A stretch of DNA of 64,000 nucleotides. It comes from Druceiella hillmani (taxonomy: Eukaryota > Arthropoda > Insecta > Lepidoptera > Hepialidae). Of this stretch, positions 12,180 through 22,760 are shown piece by piece. The stretch spans positions 42,999,001-43,063,000 of the forward strand of contig JAYKKI010000004.1 of the NCBI GenBank assembly GCA_039881145.1. Reading direction: 5' to 3'. The position numbers and the translations under genes are program-made. Position 1 is the stretch's first letter. Each line of letters opens with the position of its first letter. The notes beneath the pieces are model-generated. The model saw only the letters and a list, made by a program, of their open reading frames with translations, was not told the origin of the DNA and searched no databases.

Positions 12180-12800
12180 GAAGGAAAATGGAGAATAAGA
12201 TGGAATTAGGGATTTTGAGAGGAAGGACTTTTTCAGACTATATTTGAATACATTTAAGGAATGTGAGTTCCTGGTATCCGGATCTAGTCGATTCCGAAGT
12301 CTTATAATTTTGACAGCAAATGACTTGTCTTAAAAGGTGGTTTAGGAAAAAGGAGACTTAGCTGGTTTTTGAGCGTAACCCTATACAATGTGCAGATAAG
12401 TAACTAAATCTGCTTCTAAGATAAATTGCATAAGTAGCGTTATTCAAAATATTATAGAGAAGTGTAAGAATGTGAAGATTTCGTCAATTGCAGACTTCCG
12501 TTCATTTAAGTTGCGCTCTGAAATGAGATGCATGATCATATAAGTAAGGCAAGCAAGGTTTGGATAGCATATTTCTCCCTAGTCAAGTAGTGGCAGTAAG
12601 GGCGTTTGACAGAGGTGAGCTTTGGTTTGAACGTCCAGAATCTCCTTTTTGAAAGGAGAACCAGAATCAGAACCAGAACAGTCGTTTTGAACACCATTTT
12701 TCATTTAACATCATTTATTCGACGTTGCCAGCTAAGATTTTCAGCAGATCCAAGTCTTTAACCGTTGACGTAAATGGAATTGGTGTGGCATTTAACTTTC
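12180..12800 (-). pseudogene. LINE ORF2 C-terminal region (post-RT), degenerate
   Basis: On the minus strand the phrases 'NATPIPFTSTVKDL' and 'NLSWQRRINDVK' (about 12790-12705) correspond to the LINE RT segment I-P-x-x-x-x-V-K-D-L-G and L-S-W-x-x-x-I. Further on come 'LHILTLLYNILNN' and 'YLRSRFSYLSAH' (about 12480-12395), then 'LRNRLDPDTRNSHSLNVF' and 'KYSLKK' (about 12300-12225). These match the C-terminal R-L-W-N-x-L-P-x-x-x-R-x-x-x-S-L-x-x-F-K block. The phrases sit in different frames with stops between them. Non-functional. Confidence 0.8.
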
Positions 12801-12914
12801 TTTTTATTTTCACTCGTTTAAGGGGTGCTTATCAAACAACTTGATGATACAGTTATTGAATTATAAAATTTTTTCATCAACAGCTTTAATGGCTAAAATA
12901 TTATTCCATATTAT

Positions 12915-13535
12915 TTATAGGTAAATTAGGTTATGGTGTGAGAGCCCAGGAGCAGGAAGTTGACCGTAGAAACAAACACTTTTAGAGGAGGTTAAAATTT
13001 ATAGATCAAAGGATAGGAGTATGGCGAGGTTTCCAGCATTTACAATATCCCAAAGGTTGCACACTTCTTATACCACTTTTAAAAAGACAGGTGTTGAAGT
13101 CACTCATATTCACCGTATGGGGACATAATGATATATGACTATCAATAGTACTCTCAAAATCACCAAAATACGAAATACCAGGTGGTGAGTACACAACTTT
13201 TAAGAGTAATTTCATTCCGTAGAAAATAATTTCAATAAATAAATATTCCATTATAGACAAACAGTCTGTCGGGGATTTTGCGGTAATTTAAAAGCAAGAT
13301 CATCTTGAAGATAGATAGCGACTCCACCCCCGCCCCCACAATGGCGGTCATTACGGATTCATATGAAGCCTGGAAGCGAATAAATATTAGAGGGTAGTGA
13401 AGGTTTAAGCAATATTTCACTAATAAGACAAGCACACATGTTTAAGTTTTCAAAATAATTAATAAAATTTTAGTAATGGGATAGAATACTCGGAGCATTG
13501 ATATGACAAAAGTGCAACTCAGAAAAACTGCGATA
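12915..13535 (-). pseudogene. LINE ORF2 apurinic/apyrimidinic-type endonuclease domain, frameshifted
   Basis: The minus strand encodes 'LISEILLKPSLPSNIYSLPGF' (given as L-I-S-E-I-L then P-S-L-P), followed by a glycine-rich 'GGGGGVAIYLQDDLAFKLP', both between about 13430 and 13265. A frame change leads into 'VVYSPPGISYFGDFES' and 'MSDFNTCLF' (about 13215-13085). These are the family's I-S-E-T-W-L, G-G-G-V-A-I-Y, V-Y-R-P-P and M-G-D-F-N motifs. The catalytic Asp and Asn of the D-F-N box are retained, but Gly before it is Ser. The domain ends with 'QLPAPGLSHHNLIYL' near 12960-12918, equivalent to the S-D-H catalytic box with Asp replaced by His. Inactive. Confidence 0.85.
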
Positions 13536-14201
13536 AAAACAGACCATGACCAGAGTCATGTGTGGTTGTATTCAAGGCATCACAAAATGGTTCAAGGTTA
13601 TTTGAAACGGAAGAGACAGCAGGGGAGCACGAATCGTTAGGAGAAGAGCAGGAATGAAAGAATAAACGAAAGATTTGGAAGACATGTCAATATTCAACCA
13701 AGATCAAATTAACAAAAATATACAATATCAATTAAAAAGAGAAAAAAAAATAAATACAATTAAATAAATATAAATTTTCAGCAATGCAATTTTCAGAATA
13801 AAGATGCTAAATATATATTTAATAAGGAAACAACAATGCATACGAAACCATAGATCATATTTAACATACAGAAACATAGTCCTCATAGCCCAAAAATGTT
13901 ATGTGTGTCTGCACAAATTACAAAATATCAGAAAGTAAATACTTAGTTTCATAAATGTAACCAAAGCATATTAATAAAATTATTATTTCTTTGTTAAGTA
14001 GATAATAACGTTACGGCAATGTAAAATATGGCTCGTATGAAAAATAAAATTTATAAAAAATATATTAAAGTAGTAATTTTTATGCAAATTAATTATTATT
14101 TGTAAGTAGATAATTTTCTTGTGTGACCGAGTGTTGTGACGATTAGATTTATTATTGGTGTGCAAAGCGCATAACCTTAATCTGGTTGCTTCTTGCTCTA
14201 A
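13536..14201 (-). other. LINE inter-ORF region and AT-rich filler
   Basis: About 13536-13690 still has the less AT-rich composition of the LINE and may encode the ORF2 N-terminus in broken frames. From 13700 to 14150 the sequence is extremely AT-rich and shows no similarity I recognise; it could be an insertion. Confidence 0.4.
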
Positions 14202-14693
14202 CTATGCGGAGAGTGTGGTATATTCTTTGCAGCCATCGGGAAACATCGCAACGACCCTTCCATCGCGTGTCCAGCAGTTTTTGGCTCAGAAGATTGCGCG
14301 AGCCTCAGCGAACAATAACTGTCGGGGTCGAATTAGAGATTCCATAATGAACACGCCAGTTCCTTTTGAAGTTTTCTTCACCGACCATACTTTATAACGC
14401 AGTTCGCTGCGGGCGAATTTGATATCTATTGGTCTCGGAGTCGTGCGCTGCATATTTGCACCAACCAGACGGTAGCATGAAACCAGGTTAACTTCACCTA
14501 TTTCAGAACAACCAAGTTTGTAAATGATGACGCTAAGAGTGGCCAATGTCGGAGTTACAGTAACTTCTTCTTTCACGCCGTGACTGAGGATGGTATTTCG
14601 ACGTCCCTTTGCCTCCAGGTTTTGTACACGGTGCTCTAAATCATTGTATAAAGTTAAAAGCGACTTCTTCATATCCCGAATTTGATCGCAGAA
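14202..14693 (-). pseudogene. LINE ORF1 protein remnant (Transposase_22/L1-ORF1-like)
   Basis: A 128-codon open frame on the minus strand (14672-14286) continues past one TGA (about 14298-14296) to a TAG at 14204-14202. It starts with a leucine-rich, probably coiled-coil segment 'LYNDLEHRVQNLEAKGRR'. The central part has 'RPIDIKFARSELRYKVW', then 'KGTGVFIMESLIRPRQLL', which fits the L1-type ORF1 motif R-P-I-I-V-K-F followed by L-K-G-x-x-I-x-E-x-L. After the stop it resumes with 'KNCWTRDGRVVAMFPDG', the usual C-terminal W-T-x-D-G-R segment. Only one nonsense change interrupts it, so it is the best-preserved part of the LINE. RNA binding is the known role of the family. Confidence 0.8.
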
Positions 14694-14700
14694 TTATTTG

Positions 14701-16274
14701 AATGGAAAGAGTCTCGACTGAGGGTGAGTGAATATTGCTACTGATAATAATTCATCAATCTTTTTTTTAAGTCATCCAGTCCAGTGTTATATGTTGGAGT
14801 TAGGCGCTTCAGTTCTGTTTCCATTACCATATGTTAATATACCTGAGTGTTTTAAACATTTATTTCTTCTCATTGTGGTGCAAGAGACAGTTGTCAAAAA
14901 AGTCATTTAATACGGAGATTGATTTATCACTTTTATTAACAAAAAAAAAATACTTTGGGATTGCTACTCATTGGAAATAATCTATATAGAATATTCAAAT
15001 TATTTTATTCCGTCGGTCTGTTACAGTGTACCCACACTATCTCCTACTAATATTATGCACTGAGATAATACCAAATTACATAAAGGTGTTCAAAATATTA
15101 TTCCGATTAAAACTAAAATTCACTTTTGTAAAATATGTTTATTCATGTTTATTCGTGGCATGATGTGTTTAATTAAATAATAATTAATTAAACACATTGG
15201 AACGTCTTCAAAATGTATACACTCCTTAAATATTTCGTATTAGTAAATATGGCCATAGGTGATTTACGTAAATTTTTAAGAAGATAAATATACGTGACCA
15301 GCACAAATTTGATATGATATTTACTTAAGAGATTATATGAAAATATAATTCCTATTTGCATGATTTCCTATAATTTCCCAGGGGTTGGAAGAAAAATTCA
15401 GTTACAAACATTTACCTACGGAAATACTTTTCCAATTGTAACTAAAAACAAAAGGTAGCATTTCTAGACCAATAAGAATAACTTACAATTTTTCCAGTTT
15501 TAATCTAATCAGTTTTTCTTTAGTTCTTTTAGAACACATGATTAGTTCCAAAGAATTGTAACTATATTTATCACAAATATCCATACAATCTTAGAGTTAA
15601 TTTTCGCTTCTCTCTCGTTCCCGTAGCCCATGATGCTTTAAATTATAAATAATACTTATGAGTCATTAAAAGTAGTCAGATCTCTATACAAAAACATATT
15701 CGATGATTTCTGAAGATGCTAAGGTGTTGCTAAAATGAATTACTAATTAGACAGAGTTCCATAGAATATGGTGAAAGACATCTTATATATATTGAGTTTT
15801 TCCCAAGCTTCTCATGAAGATGTTCAATTCAACGATAAAATACAAGAATCCTTCGTCGAGTCCATAACTGATGTTATAATTTCATTCCTGTTCATTTAAA
15901 AGGGTGGAACTGGTTTTCGAGCTCCGAAAGTTATTGTTCAATAGCGTAATGAATTTTGTGGGATTTGAAAATGCACAAACGTAGTACGTATGTGTACGTA
16001 CTTAAACGGGTATATTACGCAGACTGCGATGTAATTCATACTTATTTATTAATATTGCTTTTGAAAACACCAATCCTTGCCTACTTTCATTGAACTTGCT
16101 AACGCAACACTTTGATTTTTGTGAAAGTGCGAAATATAAAATTAAATTAAAATATTCCTATTTGCAGTATATTTAGAAGAGATATACAAACAAAAATACT
16201 AAAATATTTGCCAAATGGGCTGAATCAATTATTGTGACCAAAATATTGTGAGAGTACATAACATCCTCCTACTA
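14701..16274. other. AT-rich non-coding stretch
   Basis: No supported feature. Several 60-codon frames are low-complexity. 'taattaattaaacaca' and its complement around 15165-15195 form a weak inverted repeat. Confidence 0.5.
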
Positions 16275-16317
16275 AGGAGAATTACATTTTGTGATAATCA
16301 CAAAGTGTAATTCTCCT
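16275..16317. repeat. Hairpin with 20-bp arms
   Basis: 'aggagaattacattttgtga' (16275-16294) pairs with 16298-16317 with one mismatch and a 3-base loop. It is a tight stem in otherwise unstructured AT-rich DNA, possibly the relic of a foldback element. Confidence 0.8.
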
Positions 16318-16641
16318 GAGATGCTTTGTGTGTCGTACCTTGAAATTGTTACAAATGCGATAATAGTACGAAGAGTGGAAAGTATATTAAAATGTGTTCA
16401 ACCGAAGAGTACTTGGATTTTATAGGACGCTTAAAATATTCAAGTTATATATTTATTGTGTTTATCTCTTCAAAAAACATGTAAATTAGAATTTAAACAT
16501 AAATATTAATTTCATCTCTGACCTTTGCTGATTGATTTGGTTTTTGATTTTGGTTTCAAATCGGGTACAGAGAAATAAAGAAACGCTACTTTCATTTACT
16601 TTTTTTGTACGAGATCTCCTTTTTCACATGGTACATAGATG

Positions 16642-16644
<3 letters not shown>

Positions 16645-16708
<64 letters not shown>
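16645..16708. repeat. (TA)n microsatellite
   Basis: About 32 TA units, nearly pure. Confidence 0.97.
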
Positions 16709-16711
<3 letters not shown>

Positions 16712-19700
16712 CATATCGTTACTATAATGCGTCGGTACTAAACTCTTCTATTTCTATAACCTCATCTAAAACATTAATTAAACTAGAAATTATTTAATGT
16801 CATTGTAAATATATATAAAGAAATTAGTGTAAATGGAGATTAGTAAAGTTTATAAGTGGCTATATGACTAACGTGGTTTACATAAGTTTATTTACTTAAA
16901 CCTTCAGATGGTCAGCAGTAAGTAATAGCAGAAAAATAGGAAAAAGCAATTTTGAATCCCACCTTCTTATGTCCATACTTTAATAGAAGAAGTTGGTAAA
17001 CCTTATTAAATAACACTCCATTCATATGTAATAGCCGTTTTATTCAAAAAACGTAGAAACTGTACAATTGGTAGTCAATACTTTAAATAGGTACATAAAA
17101 ATATTAGAAGGGTCAAGTTATATTTAAATTTTTTAATCTTTTATATACTAGATCGTGGGGAATATCAAATGAGAGGAAAATATGTAATGATTCAAAAACT
17201 TTCTTGAATTAAGTTCAAGAATTTCTTTAATTCTTGATGTATTACTTTAATTCTACATCACGAAGTGTTTTAATTCTAGATGTATGGCTGAAAATGTCTA
17301 CAAAAATAATATCTGCTCCCCCGCACTCGAAAGTCTTAGTCTCATAATTATGAGAAATAGCATAACTAAAAGTTTATTTATATTTTATTGTAAAATTATT
17401 GTTATAAGTCTCAATCTTGCGGTTCCTTAAAAATATAGTGCAATAAATACATCATAAGAGATAATATTCATATTTGCATAGAACAGTCATAGGAATACAA
17501 TATACCCTTAGATGCTTATGTGTACTTACTTGATTTCAATACAATTGTGCAAATACACAGATACGAAGGCAGCAAGAAAAAAATAATGATCAAACAAAAT
17601 TCTCGGAAGCGTCAAATCCTATTCACTCCCATACAAAACTAAACCAATAAAAATATCTATGAATGTCGTTCGTTCTCGTCTCTCTTCGCTCGTTTTTTAC
17701 TTTCAAATTTTCTCTCAAACTTTATTAAGAAGCTTTTACCTCCAAAGTATGTCCCCATTATAGGTTTTGTCTCTAATTTTCTTTATATCTCTTCAACATA
17801 TTGTTCGAAGAAAATCAAATCGATAAGGGCAAAATCGGTTTCCGAGAATCATTATTTATTTTGAGATTAATTAGCATATAGGCAAAAACAACTTTTAAAT
17901 TAGCCTCTCGCTGAGCGGTGTAATGAAGGTAAAACTGTAAAAAAACCTAGTCATGTTAGAACGTAGTTCCTTTCAACATAATTCAGCTAGTAATTAGAGT
18001 GCCTGTTCATTATGTCCATATAAACTTAATTAATCATCTCGAGGGTATTTGTTTACTTTCTAATAACGCTTAAACCTCGTGAGTGTGCATTCGCTTCAAT
18101 TTTGGTTGAAAAACAGTTTATTTAAGTTTATATTTTTCATTTTATATAAGTTAGAAAAAACATTGACTTCAAGAATTTTATATTTAAATTTATGATAGGC
18201 ACATTTTTATGTAATTTGAAATGTGCTCGTTATTTTGGAATAAATCGGATAATATATGAAGTACATTTTTGTAGCCGCTGTTTTTAGCAACGGAACTTAC
18301 TATTTAGAATCGACTTACGCCAGTATTCTGCCTATTGTATATAAATTTGGTAAATATGAGTATTACATTAAATATAATTGTCGATTTGTTTATTATTATT
18401 AACGTTTAGAGTATCTCACATAAAAAAATAAAAATTATTTTTCTATACGAGTATAAGAGTATAGTTAACATTTATATGGTGATGGTTATCATGTTGTTTC
18501 CTCCCAAGATGGAGTAAGCAGCGGAAATTTTTTTGAAGATTGCAATTCTCTGTCACTCACTCGAGTCAGCAAAAATAAATGTTAATTATGACAGAACATT
18601 TGCGTACTTTAAATTTAATAATGTCAATAAAATCTAATACATTTGCAACGTTTTTTTTTTTTAATTATAAGTCAAAAGGAAGTAAAATATAGATTATATA
18701 CTATTATTTGCTTGATTCTGCATGCAAACAGGAAAAAATTAGTGATGTTTTTCTTGATCATTTTTTTTATAAAAGGATGTAAAACTTGACATAAAAAGAG
18801 TCCCATTCTCCACAGAAAAGTAGACGGAAATAATGTAACCAGAGTTATTTTCGGCAACGATATAAAATATAATGAGCAGTTTAACAATAACCTCAAATTG
18901 ATATTAAAACATCAAGGAATCAGAGTTAAATATGATATTATTGTAACGATGGCTAATTCTATCAAACTCAAGTAACTCGAGAATATATCGAGAACTAATG
19001 TATCATTAAAATGTTGGTGTAATGATTAAAATGTCCAAAAAGCTGCGTGTTACATCTTTTAATTAGACATCGTTGGAAGGCATCGAGTTGTTACACCTGA
19101 TGTTATCAATTATAAATTATTTAGACTATGTTATTTATTACCGGTCATATTTCATGTATATTTATATTTGTATACGTGGATAGGTCGAGTTTTATACACG
19201 TTGAAGTATAATTAACGAATAATAAATATAGATGACAGATACGTGACTTTGGTGATTTGATATTATATACACATGAAAATAAGATACAAATAAATGTTGT
19301 TTTATGTGAGCTTATAAAAACGCTTATAAATTTACACAATGCAAATATAATTATAAGGGGATTTTTATTGTATTTAATCAGATACTTTATCAATTCCACA
19401 AAGTACTTTTTGATTTCAGAGTTAAAATTTTATTATTTTCTCTCAAAATGAGTTGGATAATCAAAGCATTAATTCACCCTAGTTTTTAAACGGATTCCTC
19501 TTACTTTTTATTAAAAAAATACGAGACGATGACAAAAAAATACTTTGATTTTAGTTAAAATTAGATTCAGTTTAAATTAAATGTCATTGAAGTCGGGTTG
19601 TATTTACTGTATGATATACTGAACAAGCAGTTTGCATTTAAGTCAAAACAAGATGAAAAAGATATCACATGTGGAGGCAAGTCTGTAAATAAACAAGGAA

Positions 19701-20324
19701 AAATAAGAGACGACTCTGTGAGAAATATTCCTACACGGAGAGGATTTCAAACTTCCCTTAGGAGAAGATGGGAGATACATTTCAGTTAGCAGACGAATGG
19801 CCATTAAAATATTAGAATCGAAAGAAAAGGTTATTGACTTCTTTTTATATAAAATGCGTTTAATATTCATGTATAACATACAGATTCATGCAGATATTTT
19901 AAAAGCGTCTTGATGAGTTCATTAAAGTAGAGGAATATAAAAAATGTAACACAATTGCTTGCCCTTTGAAGTCAAAAAAGTTAAAAATCAATCTTCTCAA
20001 AGATATTTTTTTAATTAAAGAAAATAATAAATTAAATCAAAGTTTAAAAATTGATAGTATTTTAATTTTTCTATTCTTTGTTACAATGAAGAAAAAAAAT
20101 TCTTTTATAACAGTTCAATCTCATCGTAGATCAATCATAACGAAACGAAAACATGCATTTAAAAGCCATGCCTTTAAAATATTTTAATTTTTTTCCATTT
20201 TTATTTCATTTGCAGCATTCTTTTATTATAACTATAATTCTTTCATACAAATATTTCAAGCGTTTTCCTTCTGTATTCAACTTACATAATATGGAGCCTT
20301 ATGTGTAATACCACTATCAACGGG
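16709..20324. other. AT-rich non-coding stretch
   Basis: No recognisable protein similarity on either strand and no repeats of note. Open frames at 19145-19399 (minus), 19257-19451 and 19598-19789 (plus) have no known motifs and overlap each other on opposite strands. Confidence 0.5.
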
Positions 20325-20616
20325 TATAAACACCATTATACTAAATATGATATGAGATTATCTGCATATCTTTGTGTTTTTAGCTGAAAGCTCCTTCATG
20401 AATATTCAATAATTAAAGTCAATTATTACGTACATGGCTTATAACGATTAGGAATACCGACACCGAAATACAAGTGTACAACTTGTATTTCGGTGTCATG
20501 TTGCCATGTACGTAATAATAGACTTTAATTATTGAATATGCATGAAGGAGCTTTCAGCTAAAAACACAAAGATATGCAGATAATCTCATATCACATTTAG
20601 TATAATGGTGTTTATA
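20325..20616. repeat. 292-bp near-perfect palindrome (foldback element)
   Basis: The outer arms begin 'tataaacaccattata' at 20325 and end with its complement at 20616. They stay complementary with few mismatches for more than 110 bp, through 'gctgaaagctccttcatg' and 'acgtacatggc' on the left arm. At the centre lies a second perfect hairpin: 'gacaccgaaatacaagt' pairs with 'acttgtatttcggtgtc'. The left arm carries about 20 extra bases between the outer arm and the inner hairpin. This is the structure of a foldback MITE or of an inverted duplication. No protein is encoded and target-site duplications are not obvious. Confidence 0.9.
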
Positions 20617-22652
20617 TATTTAAGACGAATGAAACGAATCCAAATTAAACGAATCATTTACCTCCATTATTAGATACAGATGCAGTAATTAGATGTCACC
20701 GGAAATAAGCGTATCGAAAAGTAGATGAAATATCGATTACCAAATTTTAAGAAAAGCAAATTAAATAAAAATATTTAAAATCATCTCGTGTCAATAATTA
20801 TATCTTTGGAACACTTTGCGAAACATCTTCGAGATATTGAGCATGTAATGACAGCGTTCTTAAAAAAAAGAAATATATATGCCATATATTTTATACGTTA
20901 CTATTGTGGTATCGAACTGTTTATTTTTTTATATCTTCAAAACATAATTATTTTATATAATGTCAATATATCCATTTTTGAAGAAAAAAATTATTTTCAT
21001 CATATGCGATAAGGTCTGGATGTGGATATTTGATTAAGATTTATAGATAAAGATAAATAAAATAGAGAAACTACGAATGGTGAACCCCATTCTTTAAGAC
21101 TTCTCAGATTTTCGAAAGAAGTAAGATTTACATCATTAAACTGCATTGTTCTATGTCTGTCGATCGTATATTGAATGAACATCAAACGTTTTTCTGTAGT
21201 ATATTCGTTGTTTACCTCATCATGTTCATCATAGTCATTTATCACAGGTAGGAATTGCGTTCAGAGTTTTAATTGAAATTTCAGGTATCTGCCTGTGCGT
21301 GAATATATGTCTCAGCTATAGTGATATTGGAAAATATATGTTTGAAGGGATCTAACAATTTTGATAATTTGTTCGTCTAGATAACAAGACCAGCGGCCAT
21401 AATGAAATTATTAAAATTTAGTTCTGAGTCATATAAACTGACATTTTTTTTACAAAACATGCTTTAAACAGGTTATAATAAATTTGTTATTTAAGTAATT
21501 ATTATAAACTTGCCATAACTTGGTCCGGTATATAAGTATAAACATTGTGATTTATTATCATATAAATCCTATTAAACAACAAATCTATTCCATTACTTGG
21601 TTTGAAAATAGGGGTAATATATTTTGTCTTGTGAAAAATATAGCCACAAAATCAATTGCGTGTTCTGGTAATCAGTAAACCATATAATTATTCATATGGT
21701 TACGGTAATTTGGAACTTGGAATTCGTCAACACCTGGGAATAAATATTGTCAAAATTAACTTGTTATTCATGTCGTATGACTATTTTTTTGGCAAACCCT
21801 TTTTGCATATAATGTGTATTATTTATAGATTTTTAACTAGTTTAGTTATATTGTCTGTATCATAAATACACATTTGGAAAAAGACTAATACGAAACCTGA
21901 AATATTGCAAAAAAATAATAGCCTACATATTAAACGTAATATTTTTCGATCAGAAAATGACTACGGTAATGGGATATAGATGTAACTTGCCTTAATTAAA
22001 GACGGTAATCAGGTCTGGCCCAGATCCGTAAGGTAATGTCTCAGTAAATCTAAGTCATATTGGATCAAAGCATTGGATCATATTCTGATCAAAATAACTG
22101 AAATAAACCAATCCTGAAAGTATTTGAAATGGTCTTAATATGGATTATTAAATGTGGTTAGTTCCGAAAAAGACATTCAAATAATACAAGAATAAATTAA
22201 ATTTCATTTACATATTTTTTATAATAAATGACTATTCGATCTTCTGGGTCTGCGTTCTTAAAACACAAAAATATGTATCTTATCTCAGCTGGAAGGTTCC
22301 ACTAAAAAAGAAACATTTAATATACCAAAAGACAAGACCAAATTGACGAAAGAATTTGTTTATACTTGCTGCAACTAAAATATTTATTAATTTTCACCAT
22401 TACTGTAGACAATGTAAAGTAAATGTAGGAACACAATAGAATAGAATATATTTGTTTATTAATTGTCAAAACATTATCGTATTATATAGCTAATTTTGCA
22501 CTTTTATTATATGCTGGAGTGGTGATTTGTTCCTGCACATCATTTCCAATATCCACTAGAGTTGGTTGCTATAAGGTATTCGGTTCTTTTTGGTTAAGAT
22601 CATATAATCTTTGGATGCTGGTGCATCGGACGAGGCTTGATTGCATTCGCAG
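20617..22652. other. AT-rich non-coding stretch
   Basis: No supported gene. An 81-codon minus frame at 21000-21245 is rich in polar residues but matches nothing I know. Confidence 0.45.
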
Positions 22653-22742
22653 CACCCGATGCGGGATGTGTTGCTCAGACCAGGTGGTTTAGCAAGACAA
22701 GCCGAGGTGGACTCCCGGACGGTGGCGGCAGTGATCGATCAC
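22653..22742 (+). other. GC-rich exon-like island, unidentified
   Basis: A 90-bp segment in a GC-rich patch (about 22615-22760) is bounded by an acceptor-like 'gattgcattcgcag' and a weaker donor-like 'CAC|gtatctgg'. One frame is open for 30 codons and reads 'HPMRDVLLRPGGLARQAEVD', then 'SRTVAAVIDH'. The patch contains many CpGs, unlike everything around it. I do not recognise the peptide. It could be a short coding exon, a fragment of a mobile element, or a CpG-rich regulatory patch. The second frame on the same strand is also open, which weakens the coding case. Confidence 0.3.
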
Positions 22743-22760
22743 GTATCTGGTTGAAGTGTT

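Larger units (their letters stand above)
12037..14700 (-). mobile_element. LINE (Jockey/CR1-like) non-LTR retrotransposon, 5'-to-3' on minus strand, RT core deleted
   Basis: Reading the minus strand from about 14700 down to 12037, four parts lie in the order of a single non-LTR element. They are an ORF1 with coiled-coil start and RNA-binding-like domain, an endonuclease domain, a C-terminal reverse-transcriptase/thumb region, and a 3' tail. The tail, on the minus strand at about 12114-12081, contains 'ggaagagattg' and 'caataaatccgcc', which resembles 3' UTR sequence shared by many insect LINEs. The catalytic RT palm is missing between the endonuclease end (about 12920) and the thumb region (about 12800). 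Stops and frameshifts are frequent. ORF1 is separated from ORF2 by about 500 bp of AT-rich filler. Confidence 0.85.

Noticed and set aside
14155..14397. An 80-codon plus-strand frame
   Set aside because: It lies antisense to the LINE ORF1, whose motifs are on the minus strand.
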